Origin: Sequoia sempervirens
Taxonomy: Eukaryota > Streptophyta > Pinopsida > Cupressales > Cupressaceae
Length of the DNA: 64,000 nt
Assembly (NCBI GenBank): GCA_007258455.2
Contig: VDFB02252616.1
Coordinates: forward strand, 124,975,760-125,039,759
Direction: 5' to 3'
Each line of letters opens with the position of its first letter. The stretch's first letter is position 1. The position numbers and the translations under genes were made by a program. Below are positions 1 through 9,578 of the stretch, piece after piece. A model generated the notes under the pieces. The model was not told the origin of the DNA. It did no database searches and saw only the letters and a list, made by a program, of their open reading frames with translations.

Positions 1-743
1 TATTGTACTTCTTTGTGTTGTTTTTTTATTGTGTTGGGTTGTATGGGGATGGCTCTCTCATATTTTGAGAGCTTCCCAAGTATGGGGTTGAGAGAGGATG
101 AACCTCTAATGGGAAAAAGCTCCAACCTTTGAGAAGGTGGAGATTTAGGGTATGAGTACCCACATTATTAGAGTATGGGGTTTCCCCATTGAGTAGTGAT
201 ATCTCTTAAGTCTCCCCCTTTCTTGAATCTTTGAAAAGATTCAATGTGAAAGTGAATCCCTAGTTTTTTTGGTGCTATTGTATATGTGTGTGTGTTTAAT
301 GTTGTTGCATTTTTTATGAATTTTTGTGATCCATATCCTATAATGGCCTCTATGTTCAAAGCATCTGCTACAAAATTCTCCTTCCCTTTTTTGTAATGCA
401 CATCCAAATTGTACTAGCATAAGAACTCCATCCAACATCATTGATGGGCATTCAAATTCAGCTGAGTGAATAGGTAATGTAGGCTCTAGTGGTCTGAATA
501 TAACTCAAAGTGATGACCTAACAGAAAATGTCTCCAATGAATTAGAGCATGAACTACTTCTACCAACTCCAAGTCATGAGTAAAGTAGTTCAACTCATGG
601 GTCTTGAGTTTTCATGACTCATATGCGATCACTCTCCCCTCCTACATAAATACTGCACCTAAGCCATCAATTGAGGCATTAGTGCATACCATGAAATATC
701 CTAATGGATCTAGGTCTGATAATATAGGAACACTAGTGAGACG
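1..743 (-). pseudogene. Ty3/gypsy RT-RNase H fragment, left palindrome arm
   Basis: Reading the minus strand gives the end of a gypsy polyprotein: HYKKGKENFVADAL, the typical HY-x-x-G-x-x-N-x-V-A-D-A-L-S motif at the end of the RNase H domain, preceded by a degraded RNase H segment in several frames. Nothing upstream of the RT-RNase H junction is present because the copy starts at the palindrome centre. Frameshifts and stops show it is dead. Beyond the coding part (1-170) is a non-coding tail also found at 6454-6640. The normal product would be reverse transcriptase/RNase H acting in the cytoplasmic virus-like particle; this fragment cannot do that. Confidence 0.75.
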
Positions 744-765
744 CTCCTTCCAAACCCTCAAAAAT

Positions 766-1326
766 CATCTCACTAGTTCTCCTATATTAGCAATCCTAGA
801 TCCATTAGGAGATTTCATGGTATGCACTGATGCCTCAATTTATGGCTTAGGTTCAGTACTTATGTAGGAGGGGAGATTGATCACATATGAGTCATGAAAA
901 CTCAAGAACCATGAGCTAAACTACCCTACTCATGACTTGGAGTTGGCAGTAGTAGTTCACGCTCAAGTTCGTTGGAGACATTTTCTACTAGGTCTTCACT
1001 TTGAGTTACATTTAGACCACTAGATCCTACAATACCTATTCACTCAGTCAAATTTGAATGCTTGTCAACGGTATTGGATGGAGTTTTTATGCGAGTACGA
1101 TTTTGATGTGCATTACATAAAAGGGAAGGAGAATATTGTAGTGGATGCTTTGAGCTTGGAGGCCATCATAAGAACTGGGTCACAAACATTCACAAAACAT
1201 GCAACAACATTAAACACACACAAATATACAATAACACCCAAAACCCATGGATTCACTTTCACATTGAATCTTTTCAAATATTCAAGAAAGGGGGAGACTT
1301 AGGAGATATCACTACCCAATGGGGAA
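766..1326 (+). pseudogene. Ty3/gypsy RT-RNase H fragment, right palindrome arm
   Basis: The plus strand encodes LTSSPILAILDPLGDF followed by CTDASIYGLGSVLM, the RT thumb to RNase H junction of Ty3/gypsy pol with the first catalytic Asp of RNase H (TDAS). A frame change follows, then FDVHYIKGKENIVVDALS, the end of RNase H. Integrase is absent. The reading frame upstream of 744 is just the antisense of the other arm, so the apparent ORF from 604 is an artefact of the palindrome. The arm stops at an (AT)n run at 1327 and resumes at about 6454, beyond the copia insertion. Confidence 0.8.
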
Positions 1327-1400
1327 ATATATATATATATAAAGATCTGTACAGTAATACAACTTCTCTCAACTTCTCCATCCATCCAACTCCATAGAAA
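1327..1400. other. Unassigned 74-bp spacer with (AT)n run
   Basis: Between the gypsy arm and the first copia LTR lie an (AT)n run and about 55 bp of sequence with no counterpart in the other palindrome arm or at the right flank of the copia element. It may be the remnant of another insertion or a filled break. No clean target-site duplication of the copia element could be identified across it. Confidence 0.5.
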
Positions 1401-1813
1401 TTTTAGGGTTAGAAATAGAAGATATCTAACAATTAAATGCATGCATATTTAATTAATAAATAGAGAAACTAAAACACACAGAATAAATTATAACACAGAG
1501 AATTTAATGTAGTTCACCCAATTCGGGCTACATCCACCAAACCGCAGCCATCCAATGATTTTATTATCCAGTGCAAAAACCTATTACAATCTTGCAAATA
1601 ATCATGTTTTTCATCATACTGTAACCCCCATCTGAACCCCCTTTTAACAAGCTTATAAGGTTCCAAATTAGGGTTCTACAAAATCAAGTTTTTTCTTTTT
1701 TTGTTGATTTTTCCCTTTTTCGGTGACGACGCAAAAAAGAAAGGATACATGCCGGGGTGTACAGTATACCATGGGCTATATAGTATAGCATAATCAGTCA
1801 CCACATACTAACA
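1401..1813 (-). repeat. 3' LTR of copia element
   Basis: On the minus strand it begins TGTTAGTATGTGGTGA and ends near CTAACCCTAAAA, where the other LTR has CTAACCCTAACA. It aligns along its whole length with 5971-6424 but lacks a block of about 45 bases present there. Substitutions between the two LTRs are frequent, so the insertion is not recent. Confidence 0.88.
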
Positions 1814-1876
1814 ATCTCCCACTTGGAGATTGATCAAGCTCCACACCAACACAATCTCCCACTTGGAGACTGATCC
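1814..1876 (-). other. Polypurine tract, duplicated
   Basis: Read on the minus strand, AAGTGGGAGAT lies directly before the 3' LTR, the usual plant copia polypurine tract that primes plus-strand DNA synthesis. A second copy with its flank (TCTCCAAGTGGGAGAT-type) lies about 39 bases further into the element, so the tract has been tandemly duplicated. Confidence 0.75.
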
Positions 1877-2194
1877 TGGACGACACTGCTGCAATTACAG
1901 CTCCCACTGGAAATAAGTACCTTGGGTCCTATTGTGCTATTATATACTTGAATTCAACCTTGAAGGCCAACTGAAGCTGAAGAGGAGCTCGGCTTCTCCC
2001 TTGTCACCACCTTCATAAACATATATGTTGGATTGACATCTATATGTATCTTGTCTAGCTTGACCTGTCCATCCTCCAACACCAACCGAATGAAATGATC
2101 TCAACTATATGTGTTTTGTTTTAGAATGCAAGGTAGAATTCTTTGCAAGATGTATAGCACTTTGGCTGTCTGTAAACAATTAATTTCGAGCCTA

Positions 2195-2713
2195 TTATTT
2201 TCCCAACTCATCCATAAAAAGTTGCAGCCATATCATCTCCTTTGCCACCTCTGTTGCAGCAACATACTCTGCCTCTGTGGTGGATAAAGCAACCACCTTT
2301 TGCAAACAAGAAATCCAACTCACTGTTGTCCCACCAATTGTAAATACATAACATGTGGTACTCCGCCTGGTATCTATATCCCTTGCCAAATCTGAGTCAA
2401 CATAGCCTTTTAAATCAGTATTAGAGCCCCCAAAACATAAACATTTATTGAATGTACCTCTCAAATACCTAAGAATCCATTTTACCGCATTCTAATGCTC
2501 AACTCTGGGATGACTCAAAAACCTGCTAACAACTCCTACAGCATGTGCAATATCCGGTCTCATGCATACCGTGGTGTACATTAAACTTCCTACAACTGAA
2601 GCATATGGTACCTTGGACATTTTATCTTCCTCCTCTTGTGTCTTTGGACACATCTCCTTAGTCAATTTAATATAACTAGCCAAAGGTGTGTTGACAGCTT
2701 TTGCATTGTCCAT
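2195..2713 (-). pseudogene. Copia RNase H domain (pol C-terminus)
   Basis: Two frames cover the C-terminal part of the polyprotein. The first holds the linker with VPYASVVGSLMYTTVC and RPDIAHAVGVVSRFLSHP; the second holds GYVDSDLARDIDTRRSTTCY, GGTTVSWISCLQK and STTEAEYVAATEVAKE, the RNase H core with its acidic residues (VDSD, the E of TEAEY). RNase H degrades the RNA strand during reverse transcription. A frame break near 2480 separates the two parts, so no functional product is expected. Confidence 0.85.
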
Positions 2714-3370
2714 ATGAAATCTCTACAACACCTTTTCAACATAATTAGCCTGAGATAAAAACAATTTTTTTTTTTCCTATCTCGACAAATTTTCATACCA
2801 AGGATTTTTTTTACTGCCCCCAAATCCTTCATAGCAAAATATTTTGCTAACGGTTGTTTTAGCTCACTTATGTGATCCATGTTAGACCCTGCTACAAGCA
2901 TGTCATCAACATATAAACACAAAATAATGTAGTTGTCATTATCCAACCTCTTAAAATAAACACAATGGTTAGAATTACACCTATTGTAGCCTTGCTCAAC
3001 CATAAAGCTATCAAATTTCAAGTACCATTGTCGAGGTGCTTGCTTCAAGCCATATAGAATTTTATTCAATTTGCATACTAGTTTCTCCTTACCTTTGACC
3101 TCAAATCCTTGTGGTTGTTCTATATATATTTCCTCTTCCAAATCACCATGGAGAAAGGTTGTTTTAACATCAAGCTGTTCTAAATGCAAATCTTCAACAA
3201 CCACAATACTTAAAACAATACGAATAGAAGTCATGATTTTAACAACTGGAGAAAAAATCTCATCAAAATCAATACCCTTTTTCTATGCAAATCCCTTTAT
3301 AATTAATATGGCTTTAAATCTTTTCTTACCTCCGTCCTCCTCTTTCAACCTATAAACCCATTTGTTTGGT
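2662..3370 (-). pseudogene. Copia reverse transcriptase domain
   Basis: Contains LEQLDVKTTFLHGDLEEEIY, QPQGFEV, CKLNKILYGLKQAPRQWY and the catalytic box LYVDDMLVAG, all in the order of copia RT. The YVDD box is intact. Upstream, in another frame, FDEIFSPVVK is visible, so the domain is broken by at least one frameshift around 3235. Downstream, the poly-A/T run near 2760-2780 causes another frame change. Confidence 0.88.
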
Positions 3371-3703
3371 AAATCCTTTTTACCTGCAGGCAACTTGCAT
3401 AATTCTCAAGTCTGATTTTTCAGCAAGGAGTCCATTTCTTCTTCCATTCCATGCTCCCACTAAACCTTGGTATCCACCTACATATCTTCATCATAATATT
3501 TCAGTTCACCAGCATCAGTTAACAAAATAGTATACAAAGAGGGAGAGAATATTTCTGGAGGTCTACTTATCCTTGAAGATCGTCTAACATTTATAGGAGT
3601 CTATGGTTTTTTTTTTTTGTTGTTGCAGAGCATGAGGAACCACTGAAACATCATTATTTGGAATATCATCCAACACTGCATAATCATTTTCTTTCTTCTC
3701 ATG

Positions 3704-4603
3704 CTACAACAACAGATCTTTGTACAACACTTTCTCATTAAATATGACATCCCTGCTTCTCACAATTTTTTGATTTTCAAAATCCCAAAGCCTATAACCA
3801 AATTCATCAATGTCATCTCCAACAAATATACATTTCTTTGATTTTGCATCAACCTTGATTCTATTTTCAGAATCTACATGTGCAAATGCTTCACAACCGA
3901 AGGTTTTGAGAAAAGAATAACTCACCTTCTTTCCTTTCCATGCTTCCTCTAGAATACCACAACCCAAGGGATTAGAGGGAACTCTATTAATTAAAAAAAT
4001 AACAGTGTTTACAGTCTCTTCTCACATTTTTAAAGTAAACCCATCATGCAATCTCATAGTTCATGCACACTCCATTATTGTTCTATTCATGCTCTCAACC
4101 ACTCCATTTTACTGTGGAGTCCTTGGAACCATTTTCTTCCTACGAATACCATTAGAGGAACAATAATCATCAAAATCTTTGCTACAATACTCACCACCAT
4201 TATTAGATCTGAGACATTTAAGTTTTATACCTGTCTCATTCTCAACCAAGCTTCTCCATTTTTTAAAAGTTTCAAATACATCATATTTATGGCTAAGGAA
4301 AAAAATCCATACCTTCCTAGTTGCATCATCAATGAATGTAACATAATACAGAGAGCCACCAAGAGAAGATACCTGAGCTGCTCCCAATACATCTGTATGC
4401 ACAAGCTCCAATTTCTCATCTTTATTTTGCTTCCCATCCTTGAGAAAAGTTACTCTCTTTTGTTTTCCATACATACAAATTTCATAGAAATCCATATTAA
4501 CACATTTTAGACCTGGTAAAACATTATTTGAATGAAGTAATTTTATACCTTTTGCACTCATATGCCCAAGTCTATTATGCCACAGTGTTGATTCAAAGTC
4601 CAC
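3704..4603 (-). pseudogene. Copia integrase
   Basis: Starts with the GAG-pre-integrase zinc region LWHNRLGHMSAKGI and continues through the catalytic core (LVHTDV, YYVTFIDDATRKVW, NNGGEY) and the C-terminal SFLKTFGCEAFAHV and SKKCIFVGDD blocks. Key residues are damaged: the first Cys of the usual C-x2-C pair is Tyr (YEIC), and the second catalytic Asp of the D-D-E triad is Asn (RSNNGGEY instead of the usual RSDNGGEY). Frames change between 4109 and 3967. It normally inserts the cDNA into the host chromosome; this copy cannot. Confidence 0.88.
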
Positions 4604-5149
4604 AACAACTGTATGATCTTCTACCTACTGAACTGCAGCAACTGTTCCTAAACATTGACCTTTTTCTACAACAATTAAAGTAGAAGCAACAGTAGACCTA
4701 TTCAAAGATATAAGGTTCCTACTTTCACACCATTTTCTACCACTAAGGCACCGTTTGTGACCTTCCAATTTTTATCACTAAATGTAACAACATAACCTTC
4801 ATCATCTAGTTGCCCTGTTGAAATTAAAATTTTGCTTAACTTTGGAACATGCCTTACCTCATGTAGTAGCTAATGATTTCCATTCTACAACTTAATCTTG
4901 ATTCTTCCCTTTCCAACAATTTGATAGGGTTCGTTATCTCCTAAATAAACCAACCCAAAATCCCCTTGGACATAATCAAGAAAATAAATTCTATGGGGGG
5001 TAGCATGAAATGAAGCCCCTGAATCTAACACCTAGTAATCATCAGCATTATCAAGGGAAAGAATCAAAGCATCCTCATTAGATTTATTACTTACCACATT
5101 TTCCTCTTTACTTCCTTCCTTTTTGTCTCCTTTATTTTTTCAAGACTAG
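4604..5149 (-). pseudogene. Copia protease and pre-integrase linker
   Basis: One minus-strand frame reads VLDSGASFHATP, the copia aspartic protease active site with D-S-G intact, followed by GKGRIKIKL, HEVRHVPKLSKILIS and TGQLDDEGYVVTFSDKNWKV, the typical linker to the integrase zinc finger. Several in-frame stops occur; the one just before VLDSG is TAG where Trp (TGG) is usual. It would normally cleave the polyprotein. Confidence 0.8.
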
Positions 5150-5912
5150 GAATCTTTCTTTAAATGACCCGGCTTACCACAGTACCAACAATCCCTCTTG
5201 TCTCTAGATTGGGACCCTCTGTCCTTTGATTTTCCTCATGACTTCCAACAATTTCCAAAATTGTTTCCTCTCTCCTTTGTTCTACCCCTGCTTTCTGCAT
5301 TCAAAACACTGCCTGATGTGGATGTTCCACCTGATCTTTTCCTATGAATTTCCTCACTCAAAATAACACCAACAACATCATCAAATTTCAATGTATTCAA
5401 ACCAAAAACATAATTGCTAACAGCCATTACCAAGCTATTCCAGCTTTTAGGAAAATAACACAGAATCAAAAGAGCCCTAACTTCTTCATCAAAGTTTACT
5501 TTTATAGAAGTTAATTGACTGGTGACCGTATTAAATTCATTTAAATGATCAGTAACTGAGCCACCTTCTACCATTTTCATATTAAATAAACGCTTCATAA
5601 GAAATACCTTATTCGAAGTGGAAGGCTTTTCATATAACTTCACCAGGGTTCCCATAAAATCTTGATTTGTCTTTGTTGTTGTAATATTGAATGCCATCAA
5701 TTGTGCCAGGCATAAACGAATACTGCCAAGAGCCTTTCTATCAAAAATCTCCCAGTCCTCATCAGACATTGTTGCGGGTTTCTTGGTTTTCCCTTCCAAT
5801 GGCCACCATAAATCTTCTGATAGAGGTAGTCCTCCATTTGCATCTTCCATAACTGATAGTTCTTCCCATTAAACTTCTCAACCGTCTTACCCTCGTCTAC
5901 CATTACTCCCAC
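5150..5912 (-). pseudogene. Copia Gag
   Basis: The N-terminus (VEKFNGKNYQLWKMQMEDYL) and the rest of Gag (LVKLYEKPSTSNKVFLMKRL, FNTVTSQLTSI) are in two overlapping frames, so there is a frameshift near 5800. This is the UBN2-type capsid fold of plant copia elements. A zinc knuckle follows near 5165-5200: CWYCGKPGHLKKDS, in which the last zinc ligand, normally Cys, is Ser and a stop follows. Gag forms the virus-like particle and binds element RNA. Confidence 0.87.
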
Positions 5913-5956
5913 TCAACCGTGAGACCTTCCTACAAATGATAATCAAAACACAACCT

Positions 5957-5968
5957 ATTCTGATACCA
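5957..5968 (-). other. Primer-binding site (initiator Met tRNA)
   Basis: Two bases inside the 5' LTR the minus strand reads TGGTATCAGAAT, matching the usual plant copia site TGGTATCAGAGC, complementary to the 3' end of initiator tRNA-Met. It is the start point of minus-strand cDNA. Confidence 0.85.
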
Positions 5969-5970
5969 CT

Positions 5971-6424
5971 TGTTAGGGTTAGAAATGGAAGATATCTAAC
6001 AATTAAATATAGATTTAATTAATAAACAGAGAAACTAAAACGCATAGAATAAATTACAACACAGAGAATTTAACGTGGTTCACCCAATCCGGGCTACATC
6101 CACAAAACCGCAGCCATCCAATGATTTTATTATCCAGTGCAAAAACCTATTATAATCTTGTAAATAATCATGTTTTTCATCATACTATAACCCCCATCCA
6201 AACCCCCTTTTAACAAGCTTAGAAGCTTCCAGATTAGGGATCTACAAAATCGGGTTTTTTTCTTTTTTTGTTCATTTTTCCCTTTTTCAGTGATGATGCA
6301 AAAAAGTAGGAGGAAAATTTTTCTCAGGGGCTACCGCCCCCAAACCCCAACAAGGATACATTTTGGGGTGTATAGTATACCATGGGCTATATAATATAGC
6401 ATGATCAATCACCACATACCAACA
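5971..6424 (-). repeat. 5' LTR of copia element
   Basis: Minus strand begins TGTTGGTATGTGGTGAT and ends CTAACCCTAACA, so it has proper TG...CA ends. It carries a block of about 45 bases (around 6308-6352, with GGGGCTACCGCCCCC) that the other LTR lacks. LTRs are identical at insertion, so this is an indel acquired after insertion or by exchange with another copy. Confidence 0.88.
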
Positions 6425-6641
6425 ATAATAACCTGGGTACTCATACCCAATAACCCCATACTCCAATAATGTGGGTACTCATACCCTAAATCTCCACCTT
6501 CTTAAAGGTTGTAGATTTCCCCATTGGAAGTTCATACTCACTCAACCCCATACTTGGGAAGCTCTCAAAATATAAGAGAGCCATCCCCATACAACCCAAT
6601 ACAATAAAAAAAAAACACAAAGCAATATAATAACACTTCAA
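6425..6641 (+). repeat. Continuation of gypsy palindrome right arm
   Basis: From about 6454 the sequence matches the reverse complement of 1-170 (GTGGGTACTCATACCCTAAA, CTTGGGAAGCTCTCAAAATA). This restores the arm split by the copia element. The first 29 bases contain a partial repeat of the GGGTACTCATACCC word. Confidence 0.8.
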
Positions 6642-7007
6642 ATGAATACTCAATCTTTTCAAAAAATAATAGATTCAACCAAAAACAAACACAAATGGAT
6701 TGAAACCAACCTCTTACACTTTCCAAGAAGAAAACTATGGAAGCATCCAACCTTTTCCTTTAGACTCTATTTCACCCAAAAGAACTTCTTCCAAAAACTA
6801 GAACAAAAAAAATCTACCAATTCCAAAAGAAAACCAACCCCTCAACAACCCAAAAAGAAAGAGATAACTATAAGTCCTCCAAAATTTGTTTTCCAAAACA
6901 ACTCTTGCTTTAAAGCACTGAAGATAAATGAGGATCTTGTTAAAATTGATCCAATTACAACCCATTTCAAATCTAAATTCGTCACCCTTAAAGCTAGGCC
7001 TTTTTGA
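6642..7007 (+). CDS. Unrecognised 121-aa reading frame downstream of gypsy tail
   Basis: An open frame starting MNTQSFQKIIDSTKNK and ending FKSKFVTLKARPF. It is Lys/Asn/Phe-rich with a basic Pro/Lys stretch (KRKPTPQQPKKKEI). No known domain is recognised. It follows the gypsy-derived tail directly and could be a further part of that element or chance coding in A-rich sequence. There is no second copy in the window to test conservation. Confidence 0.2.
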   Translation: MNTQSFQKIIDSTKNKHKWIETNLLHFPRRKLWKHPTFSFRLYFTQKNFFQKLEQKKSTNSKRKPTPQQPKKKEITISPPKFVFQNNSCFKALKINEDLVKIDPITTHFKSKFVTLKARPF

Positions 7008-8190
7008 GAGGTCATATCTTAATTTTAGTTCAATTTATAACTTGAATTAAGTGCCTAACCCTTGAGTTAACACCCTAGGGTTTTAAAAAGAACAAAAAAA
7101 CATAAAATAACCTTTTTCCAACCATTTTAACTCAATTAAAAAATAAAAGAAAACTATATAATAAAAATAACACTCAAATATAACTTTATAGATAAAATAC
7201 AACTTAAAAACATAAAAGAAAACTATATAATAAAAATAACACTCAAGTATCAAACTACTTTACAAAATTTACTTCACAATAAGATTATAGTCCCTATGGA
7301 CTATAGTCAGTATTCATAGGGTTTATCATATTAGGTTCCTTGAAGACCTCCAATTCCATTAGCCATAGAATTTGTACTTGCACACTCAAGTTCACACATT
7401 AATATGTCCAATAAAATCATATAGTCAAAGCAAATTAAGCATATATACTCTAGTAGTGTTTATACGTTATTGTTTAAAAAGAAATTGTTAGTTGAGTTTA
7501 TGCTTTAGGTATAATTTCTAGGGCATAACAATAAAATTATTATTAAGTAAATAAAATAATGATCACTCATATATCATTTATTATTAAATATTAATGATTT
7601 GACATGTAAATGGCTATTAAATTGAAGTTAAAAGGACTTTATTAAAATAATCACATCATTAAAACTCATCCTTTTTAATCACTATGATTATGTTTCTTAA
7701 CATTATTAATAATGAAACACATATGTTTGCTGCATTAAAAGGAATAATAAATTTAAATGCATCATTCTTTGGTGCTTGTCTATAGTTTTTGATCTTTTAC
7801 ACCTTTTTTGGGTTGACCTAGGTGAACATGTCCCCTTGCAATATAATGACAATATGTCCATGAGTATTTTAAAATGCTACGTGTCTTTGATCTTATACAC
7901 ACATCTTTGGATTTAACCTAGGTGAAAGTTTTCTATTTTAATATGATGATAATCTTTCCAAGATGTTTGTAAATATTGCAAGCCTCCAAATATTAAAAAG
8001 AAAAAAGAAAATAAATATCATTCAAGTAGGTTATAAAGTAGAAATACACACTAAGCAAGGTCAAATCCATGCAGAGAATAAATACATGAGTGTAGAGTAG
8101 ACATAAACCCATAAAGTCAAACTTGGTGACATCATAGAGATTTAGCACACAATTCAATACATTTCACTCACAAAAAATATATTATCGAGA
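7008..8190. other. AT-rich stretch without recognisable gene
   Basis: No domain-bearing frame on either strand. Contains A-rich runs, a short direct repeat (CATAAAAGAAAACTATATAA near 7140 and 7210) and a repeated phrase about ACACATCTTT/ACACCTTTTT followed by AACCTAGGTGAA near 7800 and 7910. It may be decayed retroelement DNA downstream of the gag at 8200-9578, but no pol motif is visible. Confidence 0.6.
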
Positions 8191-8199
8191 AGCTCCTTG

Positions 8200-9578
8200 A
8201 GAGCAGACTCAAGAGATTGACCCAAAGTGGTAAAATTCTATCGATTTGAAAAGAATGGAGGTCTTGGTAGATTTGATGTTTGGGTATTGCCAAGATTGTT
8301 ATTGAAATTACCACGATTATCCTTTTTGTTTTGATTGGTCATGCTTTCTTGATTGAAGTTTTGTCCTTGTTGATTGTTGTTTCCTTGTTGGTTGGTTCAT
8401 GGAGCACTTGATAGATTAAAGATAGATGATTTTTTTCGTAGATTGTTTGCATCCACTATACCATCATTTACAACATTTTCATTTCTATTCCAAAACCATG
8501 TTTTATCACTTGATAGATTGAAGATAGATGATCTTTTTTGTAGATTGTTTGCATCCACTATACCATCATTTACAACATTTTTATTTCTATTCCAAAACCT
8601 TGTTTTATCATTGTTGTTATGGTTGGATGAACTTGGATTATCAAGTTTTATCACTCCTCTTTTGACTAAGGCCCCTTCAATGGTGATTGCGTTTTCAATC
8701 AATTTTTCAAAGTTATGAGGACAATGAAGATTAAGTCTGTAGCTTAATTCTTGATCAAGGCTATTGATGAAGATATCCATCTTTTCCTTTTTAGGAATAG
8801 GACGGGAATATCATGCAAACAATCTTCTCCATCTTTGCAAAAACATAGTGAAAGATTCCCCTACCTTTTGTTTCACTTTACAAAGATCAAGCATGGTTGT
8901 CTGGTGTTGGATGTTGTAGGCATATTGTGATATAAACTAATTTATTAACTCCTCAAAGGTCTTGATGGGAAGAGTGATCTTGGAAAGACACTCCATGGAT
9001 TGTCCACCCAGACTTCGTGGAAACAATCGCATTAAGTAGGTATCTTCATAAGCGAATTCTAGACTCATATTTCAGAAATCCCTCACATGTTCAATGGGGT
9101 CAGTTTTCCCATTGTACCTATCAAATTTAGGGATTTCGTAATGTTTTGGAAAAGAAATAATTTGAAGACTCCTATCAAATGGATAAGGAGATATGTCATC
9201 CAAAACATACTTCTTTGTTGCACCCCCTTGCATTTCCTTTATTTGCCCTTGTAATTCTTTTATTTGTTGAGTAAGGGCACTAAAATCATTAGGAGGAGTT
9301 TCAGGATTATCTTTAATCCCTTCTATATCAAAATTGGTAGGTAACTTAGCTCCTTGATTAGCTAATGAAAGGAAATATCTTTCTTTGTTTCGTTCTAAAA
9401 TACTTTCCATAAAAGTATGGAATTGGGGATCCTGCTCTGCTTCTTGAAGTTTTTCTTCTGTTATCTCTTCAATATGAAATGGATTCTCGTCCTTCTCACT
9501 ATTATCACCCATTTTGCTTGTGGTACTCTCTCTTTCATCTTTTTCTATGTGCTTTTGAGATCTCGTGACAACAGGCAT
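8200..9578 (-). pseudogene. Ty3/gypsy Gag of a truncated element
   Basis: Starts MPVVTRSQKHIEKDERESTT. An acidic N-terminal region and a coiled-coil-like stretch (QQIKELQGQIKEMQ) lead to FPKHYEIPKFDRYNGKTDPI, the entry to the gypsy Retrotrans_gag domain. The domain continues in other frames with LFPRSLGGQSME, FISQYAYNIQHQ and GESFTMFLQRWRRLF, and returns to an open frame (DIFINSLDQELSYRLNLHCP). The C-terminus is Asn-rich and contains a tandem duplication. Stops and frameshifts lie between 8780 and 9072. No protease or pol follows, so the element is truncated. Gag would package element RNA. Confidence 0.8.
8405..8608. repeat. 102-bp tandem duplication within gag
   Basis: Two adjacent 102-bp units (8405-8506 and 8507-8608) differ at only a few bases. 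On the minus strand they encode two 34-residue copies of FWNRN-x-NVVNDGIVDANN. The length is a multiple of three, so the Gag frame is kept. Confidence 0.9.

Larger units (their letters stand above)
1..1326. repeat. Large palindrome (inverted duplication) of a gypsy pol segment
   Basis: Positions 1-743 are the reverse complement of 766-1326, continuing after an insertion at about 6454-6640. The 22-base spacer is 744-765. The match begins at the spacer (AGTGAG at 735-740 against CTCACT at 768-773) and runs outward through the RNase H-like coding part and the non-coding tail, with scattered substitutions. The left arm reaches the window edge, so its full length is unknown. The right arm was later split by the copia element at 1401-6424. 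A transcript across the centre would fold into a long hairpin. Seen directly in the sequence; the mechanism (template switching or nested insertion) is inference. Confidence 0.85.
1401..6424 (-). mobile_element. Ty1/copia LTR retrotransposon (Tnt1/Tork-like), inactive
   Basis: Complete layout on the minus strand: 5' LTR (5971-6424), primer-binding site, gag, protease, integrase, RT, RNase H, polypurine tract and 3' LTR (1401-1813). Gene order protease-integrase-RT-RNase H is diagnostic of copia. The RNase H block with VPYASVVGSLMY and RPDIAHAVGVVSRF matches the plant Tnt1/Tork type. Many stops and frameshifts and changed catalytic residues show it is dead. It sits in the right arm of the gypsy palindrome and is therefore younger than it. 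Confidence 0.92.

Noticed and set aside
604..867. ORF spanning the palindrome centre as a single gypsy protein
   Set aside because: Its first half is the antisense of the RNase H region in the other arm; only the part after the 22-base spacer is real pol sequence.
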